64,000 bases of DNA from Lichina pygmaea (GCA_963422465.1 OY730169.1:4712001-4776000); one strand, 5' to 3'; positions 1 through 11,670 are shown, counted from the stretch's first letter. Notes: generated by a model not told the origin, from the sequence alone. Translations and numbers: made by a program.

Positions 1-51
1 CGTTTCAACACGTGATCCAGCTCTACAGAGTAGAAAGCACCCGCCCACGCG

Positions 52-226
52 GGTTGACGGATATAACGTTTACCGGAGCACAAGCGAATGTCGGTTGTAG
101 AGCTGCATTGTCAGAATTCTCAAGACATCTAGAGTTTCCAGGCTGAGCCGGTGGCTAAGTAATCTGACGTGGTCGCTGATTTCCCAGCTTACTAGTGGTA
201 CTGCTGCAACATTATATCCATCACCC
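52..226. mobile_element. MITE copy A with 15-19 bp terminal inverted repeats
   Basis: The left end GACGGATATAACGTT (56-70) pairs with AACATTATATCCATC (208-222), which is its reverse complement with two mismatches, and the match extends weakly to 52 and 226. The interior has no coding capacity. It matches a second copy at 19034-19230, including the shared internal stretch around TCAGAATTCTC and GACATCTA and a shared block around GGTCGCTGATTTC. Short length, terminal inverted repeats and two diverged copies fit a non-autonomous DNA transposon. The superfamily is not identifiable because no clear target-site duplication is visible. Confidence 0.8.
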
Positions 227-1684
227 ACTTCGTAATCTAACACCATTTTCAAACTCCTCAAACTATTCAAGGTGCTTTTGTCTGCGGCTGAATGTTGTAC
301 ACACGCAGCGAGTGAAACGCTCGCTTGGCCTCTGGCTCGTCACGTGACAACACAATCCGAGGTGCTGTGGAAATAGCGTTGTCGTAGTAATATCCGCAGG
401 CTGCTATGAGTACATGAGCCTTTCTGGCTTCTTCAGTGCGGGTAAGCGGCTTCAGCCGTTCTGACCCCGCGGCTCTGTGGTAGACTGTTTGCTTACATTG
501 CACTAATGTACGGAGTACGAAGGCACGGAAAGGTACGAGGTCGAATAGCAGGAATGACGGACGACTATCTGGTATAAAATACCTCCGTCTGCTCCATCGT
601 GCAAGCCTATCGAGGTATCCTATACTAAAACATCTCGCGTCATTTCTGCTCGGTGACCTCATCCAGGATCATGTATGTACACCTACGTCACTCTCCACCC
701 CGCCCCGTCTCCCCCGCAAAATCTCCACCGGCCAGCCGTGCCGGCCCATGCGATGCCAGCCGGACTCCAGCCAGATTCTGATCTCTGCAGTTTTCAGCCC
801 AACAACTCAATCATCTCCACCTTTGCTTTCTCGCGCTCCGTGCGCTCATCCCAGGCGAGCGGGCTTTCCGTCGACCCCCCAGCCGGGTGGTGAGGGGCAC
901 TCATGAAGGCTGCACATCGTGTACGTATTTACGGACGTACTCCCGTACGTAGTACTTGCGTATGCGTACTGCAATACGTACATACGTACGATAGGTACGT
1001 ACAGTACTCCGTACCTATGTACTTCCGTACATCATGGCCAGAATGCTTCTGTCGCGTGTGGACTTTCTTTTGCGCAGACGTTTAGAGCACGATGCCCGTT
1101 TGTCACGACCAGCCTGCTGCTTCTGCACCACTGAACCTTGTGTACGGAGTACAGTACGTACGTACGTATGTACGCCTCGTACATAGGTATCGACGGTGCT
1201 TTCCGCTTCGCAAACTCGATTGACGATGCCGCTGACCCGTGAGAAGCAGGGACGGCGTTGATGGATACGGAACCTCCAATGGGTCGAAGGCCCCGCACCG
1301 GCCATCGTCACGCTCCGGAAGGCCCCCGGCAAGAGCGGCTCCCAGGCCTGCTAGGCGCACCACCGCTGATGGGCCGTTCCGCGCACTTGTTGGCGCCAGT
1401 GATCACCCGTGTTCTCTAACTCCCTGTTACTCTCCGTTACTCGGCCAGAGTCAGGGAGAGTCTGGATCTGTGCGTATGGACGATGGCAACTCAATTTGGT
1501 ACTAGGCCTGCACTAACGTTGAAGTCGCTACGGCGCCGTACTTAGTGGAAGGTTGGTCGATTCAGACTCCGCGACTGCTGCGTGCCCTGACTGTTATTTA
1601 GAATGGCCTCGATCCGGCCCCCCGGTTCTCCTCGGACCATTGCCAGGCGTGCCAGCTTCTGCGCGCGCATCCGAGACGTCCATC
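227..1684. other. Intergenic region upstream of the SAT4-type gene
   Basis: No convincing gene is visible here. The stretch from about 910 to 1200 is dense in alternating GTAC/TACGTA palindromes, as in most intergenic DNA of this window. Several short open frames exist on both strands but none shows recognisable composition or spliced continuity. The final few hundred bases should hold the promoter and 5' leader of the downstream gene. Confidence 0.5.
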
Positions 1685-3402
1685 ATGGATCCCAGCGTTG
1701 ATCCGACCAAGATCCCTGCCGCAGCACCTCCACCGGGCCTCAAGCCGAACTTCATCGACCCGGCTTCGCGTGGATCGCAGGTGGTCGCGGCCGCCGTTGC
1801 GCTGCCCACGATAGCGTTCGTCTTGGTTTGCGCTCGCGTCTACACCCGCATCTTCGTCAGCCGCGCCTTTGGTCTCGACGATGGTAGGCGGTCCTGTCGA
1901 GTCTTCTCTCGCGCCCCCCCCCCCCCCCCTCCGAGAGCCACTACGGCGTGATCGGATGGAGGAGCTGACGTTTTGGATTCGGATCGACCAGGAATCGCCG
2001 TCGTTGGCATGGTACGACCCCAGATGCACTCCTCCTCCCCGTCTCACGATGCTGCTGCGTGCCTGACAGGGAATCTGGCAGGTTCTCTCCATCGTCTACG
2101 CCATCTTGACGATCAAGAGTGGGTGCCCGCTGCTGCCTCGAGCGAGCTCGGTGACGTGCCCCAAGCTAAGCTGTCTGTGTCAGCCGTCCACTATGGCTTC
2201 GGGAGACACATCTGGGATGTCACTCTCGCAGACGTCTTGGTCCTTGCCAAGGTAGCTCCAGCCCCGCTTCGAGCGACTCGACGGCTTCGCACATACGGCC
2301 TCGGACTTCCCCGACTGACCGAACCGAACAGTTTTCTTACGGCCAGCACATTGTTCTGTCTCTGCTGCCGTACGCGATCAAGCTGTCGATCCTGGTGATG
2401 TACCTACGGATCTTCAGGGCCAACTCGACCTTTGCCCGGGTCACGCGCTGCTTGATCGCCTTCCTCGTCATCTGGTCCTTCACCCTGTTCATGGCGGTGG
2501 TGTTGAAATGCATCCCCGTGGCCGCGGCGTGGGATCCGACCATCACCGAGAAGCGCTGCATCCACGCCGCTCTGTTGGGCTTCGTGAGCAGCATCATCGG
2601 CGCGGTCACGGACCTGCTCGTGCTCGTCCTGCCGATCCCGTTGCTGCTGCAGCTGCAGCTGCCGTCGCGAAAGAGGCTCGGCTTGGTCGTGGTCTTCGGC
2701 GCCGGTGGCATGTGAGTCGACTCGGGCCGTTTCGCCCCAGCGCCCGCAGAAGCTTACCGCCCTGCCCTCTCAGAGCCACGGCGCTGGCCTTTGTCAGGGT
2801 CAGCGTCTATACCGATTTCAGGACGGTCGACCAGGATCCGACGTGGGACTACGTCGATCGCGTCATGTGGGGGTATGTGCCCGTCGTCTCATGCTCCCTC
2901 GCCCTTTCGTGACGTTGGAACCGACGTCAGACTCGGGCGAGTCCGATGCTGAACTCGGTCGCACAGGCTCGCCGAGTTCAACATCGGCATCATGACCTCT
3001 TCCTGTCCGCCTCTGCAGCCGCTCATGCGGATGATTCCAGGCGGCAGCATCTTCTCCATCACGCGAGCTCGCACGTCCGGATACCCGCGACGATCGTCCG
3101 GCGCGTCCAAGGCCAGAAAGGGCAGCGGCTCGGGCTGGTCGAAGCGGAAGAACCGAACCGACGACAGCACCGTCGACGTCGAGCATCTCACGAGCCCGGG
3201 AACACTCGAGCTCGGCAACATGGGCGCCGCCGCGAACGAGACCACGGTCCAGGGCTTCCCCAGGGCAGACTCGACGCCTCATTCGGTCTCGGTCTCGAAC
3301 AGCGAGCAGTCCCTGCGGGACAAGCAACAGGGGGCCGATCCGGGATCTGCTCCTCGCAGAGGCATCATGCAACGATTCGACGTCGAGGTGACCAAGTCAT
3401 AG
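1685..3402 (+). CDS. SAT4/PTH11-type rhodopsin-domain integral membrane protein
   Basis: Spliced model: 1685-1883, 1992-2011, 2070-2118, 2184-2251, 2332-2711, 2774-2872, 2967-3402, giving 416 aa with phase kept at all six introns. The protein shows a short extracellular N-terminus, then seven hydrophobic segments, with the family-typical YGFGRHIWD in the loop before the third helix, LPYAIKLSILVMYLRIF, and an aromatic TALAFVRVSVYTDFRTVDQ stretch. The last exon encodes a Ser/Arg/Lys-rich cytoplasmic tail of about 145 aa. This is the fungal 'rhodopsin domain' (SAT4, formerly DUF3112-like) family, which includes PTH11-like putative GPCRs. The ligand and function are unknown. The second exon is only 20 nt, a micro-exon, and its exact edges are the least certain part. 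Intron 1 carries a run of 16 C (1914-1929). The start ATG at 1685 was chosen because it lies just before the conserved N-terminal region; an in-frame upstream extension lacks similarity. Confidence 0.85.
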
Positions 3403-4095
3403 TATGCTACGTATGCTACGTAATGTCTTAATTCAGCGATGCACTGGTGCCATTGGTGCGAGATAGTAATTGAAGGCCGTGCAAGAACTCGATTGAACGC
3501 CGTAGCATGCGATTCACTTCCTCTTCTTCTTCTTCTTCTTCTTCTTCTTCTCCTTCTTCCCCATCCAAAAGCTGGATGAGGCGTAATAGTTAAGGCAGTA
3601 TCTACGCATGTAATCGCTGGTTGAGCACCTCCCACTCCTCTGTACCTCCATCCTACCGTACTCATCTGGTGTGCGTACTTCTGTAGTGAAGCCAGCACTG
3701 CTCCTACTCCGTCCTCGCTACTGTACTCCGTCGAGTTAATCAATCACCAATCTCAGGCCTCAGCCAGGCAAATTTTTTTTTTTTTTTTTTCCCAAAGCAC
3801 AAATCACAGATGACAACGAATTCTACGGAAGACAAAAGAGCCAAACAACAACGGTCGATTCCGCGAAGAAGAAAAAAGTCTTTTTGGCCACTGTGCCAAG
3901 GTCGGTAATTACAGCACAGACCCGAGACACACCTAGATAGAAGCCAAAGATACGTACTGTACCGTACCGAGACCTGAACCTGCTAGAATAATCACCACAG
4001 AACATCTGAGAAGTTGAAAAACAGGCGCAGGGGCAGGACTCACCGAACCTGATGACGATAAAAGTCATGAGGATGATTGAATAGGACGTACGTAT
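3403..4095. other. Intergenic: microsatellite and poly-T, no gene
   Basis: Contains a (CTT)n tract at about 3521-3552 and an 18-base T run at 3773-3790. No open frame with recognisable content is seen. It separates the SAT4-type gene from the inserted Tc1-type element. Confidence 0.6.
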
Positions 4096-4811
4096 GTACG
4101 TATGTTCCTTCGCAATGTATTGCGAGGTCGGTAATTGTGGGGGTCTTATTACTTTTGACACCGTCCACCTCTACCTCCCGTACTCCGTAAACTGGAGTCC
4201 TGATAGTAGTGAGACTTGAGATCTGGCAGAAGACCGCACTGCCTGCTAGTACTGTGATGTCTCCTAGTATTCATTCCCTTCTTCCAGCTCAAAGATCTTC
4301 CTGATAGAGTGAAGGATTTGTGTGATCCAACACTGGATCTCACTTTGTGCAAGCTTATTCCAGCACCTGAGCCACACTTCTTCTGCCTGCACCCGACACA
4401 TCAAAAGACCACCTCTTGTTGTTACACACTTTATCCATGGCTAGCATAGCTCCACTTCTGGTTGACCAGTCTTTGGTGTATCTTGCACATACTCTGCCGT
4501 GATCTGCTCAGAGACTGATAGGTCAAATCTTTGCTCTCAAGCTTTCTTGTGGAGTTGTGTGATTTGTAACCTGGACATCCCAGTAATATTGGTGGTTTCA
4601 GTATAAGGCTTGCCTTCTTCAGCCAGGGTAAGATCCTGGACTCAGTCTGCAACGGTATAGTTCTTTGTCTTCAGTATTTTGTGGGTGGTGGAGTGGAGAT
4701 GTTGAGCATGACTTCGAGGATCAGCTTTCTACTGTACTATGATTTAGCCGAAAAGTCGTGAGACTCCCACTATTACCGACCTCGCAATACATTGCGAATG
4801 AACATACGTAC
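4096..4811 (-). mobile_element. Tc1/mariner-type DNA transposon, internally deleted relic
   Basis: The ends at 4096-4146 and 4761-4811 are inverted repeats of 51 bp with 48 matches. Each contains a small palindrome, CGCAATGTATTGCG, and both begin with GTACGTATGTT, so a TA target-site duplication is plausible. On the minus strand about 4690-4430 reads (with in-frame stops) as the helix-turn-helix start of fungal Tc1-type transposases (LTLAEEGKPYTETTNITGMS followed by RLQITQLHKKA, then YVQDTPKTGQP). About 4330-4250 reads as the usual C-terminus (WITQILHSIRKIFELEEGNE). The central DDE/D catalytic part is missing, so this is a non-autonomous deletion derivative with stops in the remaining pieces. 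A full element of this family would be roughly 1.8-2 kb. Length and TIR identity suggest moderate age. Confidence 0.85.
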
Positions 4812-4853
4812 CTGTCCCGAACTAACAAGGGAGAGGAAAAGGGGGGGGGGTGT

Positions 4854-4947
4854 GTTGCGGCGATAGGCAGAGCCAGAGGCTAGCCTGGATTAGTCAGTAG
4901 CATCAGTCAGCTAGATGGGGCATATAGCCCTCAAGCCCGAGAGGGTC
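4854..4947 (+). repeat. Dispersed ~100-bp repeat, copy 1
   Basis: Runs from GTTGCGG to GAGAGGGT and contains two TTAGTCAG/ATCAGTCAGC half-repeats and a CATATAGCCCTC block. It is the most diverged of four copies (others at 4975, 49752 and 57254). It begins 40 bp after the right end of the Tc1-type relic, just after a run of ten G. No coding capacity. Confidence 0.75.
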
Positions 4948-4974
4948 CGGCTTACGTAGTAGTCATGCCAGGGG

Positions 4975-5130
4975 GTTGCGGCCTCAGGGCCAGGGCTGAG
5001 CCTCGCTTAGTCAGTAATATTAGTCAGCTAGATAGGGCGCCATATACGGTAGCCCTCGGGTCCGAGAGGGCGTCAATCATCATCATCACCTTCTTCTTCT
5101 CTCTCAGAGCAGGCTATTGCCTTGTAGCTC
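4975..5130 (+). repeat. Dispersed ~100-bp repeat, copy 2, with extended flank
   Basis: The core 4975-5076 matches the copies at 49752-49847 (inverted) and 57254-57352 over GGGCCAGGGCTGAGCCT, the TTAGTCAG pair and AGCCCTCGGGTCCGAGAGGG. Similarity to the 49.7-kb copy continues past the core through GCGTCAAT.ATCATC and GAGCAGGC to a purine-rich end near 5130, so the unit may be about 150-180 bp. It sits in direct orientation with copy 1, about 120 bp apart. No terminal inverted repeat was found. Confidence 0.75.
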
Positions 5131-5964
5131 CAGCAGGGGTGGGGGGGTTATCACCTTTGTCCTGTACGTACAGTACGTATGTACATGTGTACGGAGCTAC
5201 GTATCCCCCCTCTTCACTTCTAACGGACACCGACTCACTCAAGAGTACTTCCGTACTTGGCTGGCTTGTAACATACAAGTACTGTACGTACGTACATGTA
5301 CTCTCACTCGAAACTGCAAATCAAAGACAGATATATGATTAAGGACGTTTGGTACAGTAATTCCCTGAGACTGAGACTGAGTAAGACTGAGACCAAGACT
5401 GAGGTCAAGCCACCACATAACACTCTTTGTTGGTAGGGAAAGAATTGGGCTTGTCAGAATGATATTACTTGTACTAGGACGGTGCTTGGTTGGAGATTGG
5501 GTGAGAAGATTGGGTGAAGACTGATAGTTGTAAATTCTTGATTGATCAATCAATTGAACTTTTCTATCAGGAGGGTCTTGTGCTTATAGCTGTACAGTTT
5601 CACATGTTACTGAGTGTATGCCTCTTTAGTCTTCATGTTGTGTTTCTCCCTTCAGTTCGATAGATTGGTCAGATGGACAAGATAGAGTGTTTTGATGTCC
5701 GGTTGTATACAAGTAGATACATGTAGTATGAAACTAGAGTAGCTGGCCAGGGAGAAGGAAACAGAGAGATGGACGAGAGAGACGAACGAGAGAGATGGAC
5801 AAGAGATATGACGGAGGGGAGATGGAGGAGGAGGATGGGGACATGAAAGTCTCTTTTTATCCATCGCTTTTCAACAAAAAAAAAAAAAAAAGAAACCTCG
5901 CAAGATGTCTAGTACTTTCTTCGTGCTTCAAGGAAAAGTTGGGGAAAGAGGACAACAAAAGTGG
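5131..5964. other. Intergenic, no gene
   Basis: TACGTA-rich near 5165-5300, then unremarkable DNA with an AGAGAGATGGACGAGAG purine-rich stretch around 5765-5840 and a 15-base A run near 5877. The right part is expected to be the 3' untranslated region of the copper ATPase on the minus strand. Confidence 0.5.
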
Positions 5965-8900
5965 TCATACAACATGATCGACGCTGCGTAACGGGACGTC
6001 TTCTTCGTATGCATGTGCGAGCCGAGGTGTTTGTCTTTGTCGTCGACCTCCACCTCGACCGCGAGCGGCGGCAAAGAAAGAAGGCATACTGGCTGTCGTG
6101 CTCCGACCGGACCAAGAAGAAGAAGAAGGAGAAGAAGAGCCCGACCACAGATGCGCCAGAGAGAAAGAAGCTGGGACGAGCGCTCGAGCGGTGGCGGACC
6201 ATCGTGCGACGAGACCCTGTCCTTGCCCCTGTCTTCGCCGTCGTCGTTCTTGTTGGCGCCGTTGACGGCGTTCCAGGAGTCGCGAGGTCGAGGAGGACAG
6301 AGAGAAGGGCGAGGGGGATGTCAACGGGAGAATGGTCTGAGATGGATAGTCGTCGCTACCTTGCAAGAGACCTGTGTCGAGCGACGTGTCTCCTTCGTCT
6401 TCTTCCTCTCCTTCGTCCTCGCCGTCATCGTACGAGGCAGGGGTGGCGGACGAAGAGGACTGGCTGGAAGGATCCAAGACGGCGACGTCCATCCACGCCG
6501 GCCTCGTCCAGGACTTCAACAGGAGACTGCTCCCGACGACGCTCACGCTGCTGGCCGCCATGGCCGCCCCGGCCGCCATAGGGTGCATGTGCCAGCCCAA
6601 TGGCAGGAAAAAGCCCATGGCGAAGGGCAGCCCGACGACGTTGTACGCGCACGCCCATAGCAGGTTGAGCTTGATGCGTCGGAAGATGGTACGGGCGAGG
6701 TGCAGGGCCGCGGCCACGTCCAGGAGGTCGTCCGGCCGCATCAGCACAATGTCGGCCGCCTCCATGGCCACGTCGGTGCCGGTCGCCATGGCGATGCCCA
6801 CGTCCGCCGTCGCCAGCGCGGGCGAGTCGTTGATGCCGTCCCCGACCATGGCCACGCGCGCGCCCGTCCTCTGCAGATCCCGCACGATCTGTTGTTTCTG
6901 GTCGGGCGAAACCCCGGCGTGCACGTTCGCGGGCGGGATGTGCACGAGCCGCGCGATGGCGAGCGCCGACGACAGCTGGTCGCCCGTCACGAGGAAGGTC
7001 TCGAGGCCCATCCGCTGCAGGGCCGCGACGGCGGCGACGGCCGTCGGCTTCAACGCGTCCGAGAGGGACACGTACCCGGCGTACAGGCCGTCGATCGCGA
7101 CGTAGATCGTCGTGATGCCTCCGTTACCTTGGCCGACAGGGGCGTACTTCGGGACCGCCGCCGCCGCCGACGCGGAAAGGTCCTCCTTCGCGTCTGCCGG
7201 GAGCGTGACACCTCGGTCTTCGAGGTAGCGCTGGTTGCCGACGAGCACGTTGTACGTCTTCCGCTCGGCGCTCGAGGTCGGCTCGACAAGCGCAGCGACG
7301 CCGCGACCGACGACGACGTCGAAGCCGTGGATGCTGCCGTGGATGCTCCCGTCCTTGCCGTCCGCGCCCAGCTGCTGCCTCGCGGCGGCGTGGACGGCCT
7401 TGCCGATCGGGTGCTCGCTGCCCGTCTCGGCCAGGCCGACGACGGTCCACCACAGACGCGTGCGCCACTCGTTCTCTCGCCAGAGCGACGTCGTCTCCGA
7501 CCGCGCGACGCTCATCTTGCCCGTCGTCAAGGTCCCGGTCTTGTCCAGGACGACGTGGCTCAGTTTCGTGGCCGTCTCGAGCGTAGCGCCACCTTTGACG
7601 AGGATGCCTCGCTCGGCACCGACGCCGGTTCCGACCATCACCGCCGTCGGCGTGCTCAGGCCTAACGCGCACGGACACGCGAAGACGATGACCGAGATGC
7701 ACAGCTTAAGACACACCATGATCGTGCCTCCGCCAGCGCTGCCCTGGAAGATGGGAGGGGGCTTGGGAAGCACGTGGCTCAGGACGAGCCAGCCAAAGAA
7801 GGTGACCAGCCCGAGCGAGATGACGGTCGGGACGAAGTAGCCGGCCACGACGTCGGCCAGCCGCTGGATCGGTGCCCGGCTCGTCTGCGCGTCCTGCACC
7901 AGCTTGACGATCTGGCTGAGCTGCGTGTCGCGTCCGGCCCGGGTGACCTTGAAATCGACCCGGCCCACGCCGTTGACGGTGCCGCCGATCAGCGCGCTCC
8001 CTGGACCTTTGCTGATCGGCATCGCCTCGCCCGTGATGGCGCTCTCGTCGACGTAGCTCTCGCCGCGGACGACGACGCCGTCGGCCGGGATCTTATCGCC
8101 GGGCCGCAGCACGACAATGTCCCCGACCTGGATCAGCTCGGTCGGGATGGCCCTCTCGGCGGTCGCCGCGGCCTGGTCTGCCAGGGGATCCGTCTTCTCC
8201 TCCGGCAGGGCCAGCGTCGAGCCCGAGCCTTCGGCGGCCTTCTCGGCAGCGATCGGGTCGACGTAGATGGTGGCCATCGAAGGCGCTAGGGACATCAGCC
8301 GCGACAACGCTCTCGAGGTGTGTCCTTTGGCTCGGTTCTCGAGGTATCGCCCCAGGGTGATGAAGGTGATGAGCATGGTGCTCGTATCGAACACCGTCGC
8401 CGGCCGTTTATGTGGAGCCGAGCCCACGGCCACGAGCATGGCCACGACGCTGAATAGGAAGGCCGCCGACGTTCCCAGCACGACCAGGACATCCATCGTC
8501 GGAGCGCGGTGGCGCAGGGACTTGAACGCCGAGCGGTAGAAGCGTCTTCCGATGCCGAACTGGACCGGGACGGTCAGCACGAGACACAGGATGTCGCCAA
8601 GGTAGAGTCCTGGTAGGAGGATCGGCACGGCGCCGAAGTCGGCCCAGGGGAACAAGGGCAGGATCATGCTGATGGAGAAGACGGGAACGGCGAAGGACAG
8701 GGATATCCAGAACGCCCTGCGCCACTCCTGGATCTCTCGCGTCTTGGCGAGAGACTCCAGCTGGGCGTCGTTCTCCTCCGAGGCCGCGAGGAGCGCGTCG
8801 CACCCGGCCGCCTCGACGGTTTCGAACAGGGCTCGCAGTCCGACGGTCGACGGGTCGTGCGTGACCGTCGCGCGGGAACCGTCCAGCTTGACGACACACG

Positions 8901-9935
8901 ACTCGACGCCGGGGCAGGACCGAAGAGCGTGCTCGAGCGAGGCGGCGGTGGCGGGGTCGCCCAGGCCAAAGATCCTCAGCTGAACGGTAGAGAGCTGAGA
9001 TCGGACATTCTCCTGGAGTTCCGACGAGACGATGGTGGCGTCGAACCCGCCATCCTCGATTCTGATGTAACCCATTCACATCAGTCAAGCTCTGATCGTG
9101 GAAGTAGACCAAAGGCAGCTCACGTCTTGACGATGGTGTCGGCGGCCAGTTGGCCAGCGTCGTGCACGACAACAGCCCTCCCGGCCAACAAACTGACATT
9201 GAATTGGACCAAGCCCTCGAGACCGTGAAAGCCCCGCTCCACCGCCGAAGTGCAGGCGCCGCAGGTCATCCCTTCAATCGCCACGGTCGTCCTCGTCAGA
9301 GCTGCCCCGCTCTTGCCGTGTAGCTGTTTGCCCGTTCGGGAAACTCGTTCGGGGGTTGTGGTATCCAGCACTGTCGCACCGAAGCCACGATCGTCGATCA
9401 TGCCAGATATCTGCTCCGGGCCGATCACGGATTGGTCGTGCTCCACGACCGCTCGCTCCGATAGCAAGGACACCGTGATCCTGTCGACCCCGGCAACGCC
9501 CTTGAATGCCCCTTCCACGGCCGCTACACATGCGCCGCACGTCATGCCCTCCACGGCCAGCGTGGTGGTAGACAGACAGGGTCCTTCTCGGTCCGGCGAC
9601 TGGTTCCCGTCCGTCGCGACCTCTCGTGGCAGGTCTGTCGAGAGGACTTCGGCGTCAAAGCCTCGGTCTTCGATCGTATTCCGGACCGTTTCCGCAGACG
9701 CCTTTGTAGGATCATGCATGACCACCGCTCTGCCCATGACTAGGCTCACAGACACGGTCCCGACGCCGTCCATACCTTTGAAGCCGCTCTCGACTGCAGC
9801 GGTGCATGCGCCGCATGTCATGCCGTCAACGCGTAAAGTCGTAGTAGCCCAGTGGGGTGCTGACGAGGTCGCCTCCGAACCAGCGGAGGTTGCGCCATCG
9901 TCCTCGGTCGGCACCGGCAGATAGGTCTGTGCCAT
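5965..9935 (-). CDS. CCC2: Copper-transporting P1B-type ATPase (CCC2/ATP7 family)
   Basis: Two exons: 9124-9935 and 5965-9061, with a 62-bp intron, 1302 aa. Pumps Cu(I) into the late Golgi to load secreted cuproenzymes. Three N-terminal heavy-metal domains carry MTCGAC at residues 39-44, 131-136 and 223-228. A fourth HMA fold follows in exon 2 (around IFGLGDPATAASLE) but lacks the CxxC pair. The catalytic body has TGEAMPISKG (about residue 610), the CPCALG ion-binding motif (about 730), the phosphorylation site DKTGTLT (about 775), SEHPIGKA (about 815) and GDGINDSPA (about 1010), all intact. The last 150 or so residues are acidic then Ser/Arg-rich low complexity, longer than the short tails of characterised homologues, so the extreme C-terminus could change with an unseen intron. 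It is divergent from the CSN7 gene across 752 bp. Confidence 0.95.
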
Positions 9936-10687
9936 GACGATGCTTGTGGAAAGTGCGGTGGGGAGCGATGAGGCCTGGCGATGTTTATAATACCATCCGG
10001 AAACCTGAAACAGACATTCAGTTCATGCGCGGACTTGGCGAGATTGCCGTACATACGTAGAACACTTTAAGGATCGTGCGAGATGGGCGATGGCTGTCGT
10101 GAAGAGGAGGAGAACAGCGACTAGGCTAGAATCAAAGAGGTCCAGCCAGAGAGCGCGCTAATCAAGAGTCCAGCTCCGACTAATACATTGCACTCGCCGG
10201 CGCTGATGGTCCGCATTCGGCATCGGGTTCGGATGGCTTGATGACGTAAGCTTGGCTCCCTGCCGGCTGAAGAGACCTCACATAAGCAGACCAATTATAG
10301 ATTGATTATTAAGCAGCCGCAGTAACTAGAGGTACAGACCACGTGGGTGGACTTGACCGCGGGGTGTGCGGGGCTGCGGTAACTAATTACAGAGGATGGA
10401 GTAGCCGATCGACATCCCTAAACTAGGGGACCAAGCCCAAGTCTCGTCGCTATTCGCAGGGTGTCACGCTACTGTACAGTGTACTGTAACTTAGGTGCCG
10501 CTTCTACTTGCGTCATCCCAGCTCGAGCTCCAAACGAAGGTGTGCATTCAATTGCAAAACGTAATTAATTGGAAAGGTTTGAGCTGAATTGACCGGCAGA
10601 GGGTCTCTCCCAGCAGCTCTACTGGTTTCTACTCATTCCTCCAAACATTGACGACCGCAACTGCCTGTAGAGCCTCGGTCCATCATC
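9936..10687. promoter_or_regulatory. Divergent promoter region of CCC2 and CSN7
   Basis: The 752 bp between the two start codons has no coding frame of note. It includes an AT-rich stretch near 10285-10315 and 10555-10575 and CT-rich DNA before the CSN7 start. I could not identify a specific copper-response element with confidence. Confidence 0.5.
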
Positions 10688-11670
10688 ATGGACGCGGCCC
10701 AAGCTCGTGCGCTCGATGCCTTGCAGCCTTTCGTCGCTCTCTCCAAGTCTGCAACCTCTGCTCGTGCTGCCGCGGAACTCGTCACGCGAGCGACCTCGTC
10801 TTCAAACACCTATGTCTTTGCTGAGCTGCTCGAGACACCTCAGATCCAGTCTTTGCGGAGCGTCGACGCTGAGCATGCTCGATATCTAACCCAACTGGAG
10901 ATCTTTGCTTGGGGGACTTGGAGGGACTATCATGGTAGGCGAACATGCTATGATCTCACAGTCTGAACCGTACTCAACTCCATCCTGCCCGACCGTTTCC
11001 AGACCCAACTGCTCATAGTGCTGTAGAGACACCGCACCTACCAGAGCTCGACCACCAGCAACAAAACAAGCTCAGGCTTCTCTCCCTCGTGACCCTGTGC
11101 AGGAACGTCTCGAACCTCAGATACAAACCTCTCCAGGCAGCTCTCGGTGTATCGTCCGATCGAGCCCTTGAAGATCTCGTTATCAGCGCTACCAACATCG
11201 GCCTCGTTACGGCCAAGCTGTCGCCGTCGGCATCGACGGTGTACGTCTCCTCGGTTTCGTCTCTGCGCGACGTTCCACCGGGCTCGGCCGAGCGTATCCT
11301 CGATCAAGTACACCGATGGGACGTTCGATGCAACACAGTGTTGACAGACATCGACAAGCAGGTCCGGGAGGTACGCCGTCGCGCGGTGGAGCGGAGGAAG
11401 GCAGAGGAAGCCATGCAGAAGGCCATGGAGAGGATCGTTCAAGGCAGCGAGAAGATGGTCGGCAAACGCGGCGCGAGCGGGGATGCGGTTCAGAGCCAAG
11501 GATTTGACGCGGATGACGTGGACGATCGCATGGACATCGACGACGGTGGCTTCTGGATCGGCGGTGGTGAAGGTGACGCCGACTCTCGCGGCGACGTATT
11601 CCAGCCGCCGACGACAGCGACGCCAAGGAAGAATGCGAGAGCTAGGACCGGGGGCGTGTCTAGGAGGTAG
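10688..11670 (+). CDS. csn7: COP9 signalosome subunit 7 (PCI-domain protein)
   Basis: Two exons, 10688-10934 and 11003-11670, intron of 68 bp, 304 aa. This subunit helps scaffold the COP9 signalosome, which removes NEDD8 from cullins and in filamentous fungi controls development and secondary metabolism. The N-terminal half is helical with the family pattern LTQLEIFAWGTWRDY, then LRLLSLVTLCRN and LRYKPLQAALGV.SDRALEDLVISA, the winged-helix end of the PCI domain (about residues 50-195). A coiled segment rich in Arg/Glu (about 205-245) and an acidic/basic tail follow. Length suits fungal CSN7 (often annotated csnG or acoB homologue). The alternative, CSN8 or an eIF3/proteasome PCI subunit, fits less well because of the FAWGTW.DY and LEDLVI motifs. 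The ATG at 10688 gives the conserved N-terminus. Confidence 0.85.

Noticed and set aside
6700-8289. Plus-strand frames of 170-320 codons over CCC2
   Set aside because: Antisense shadows: the sense strand carries every P-type ATPase motif.
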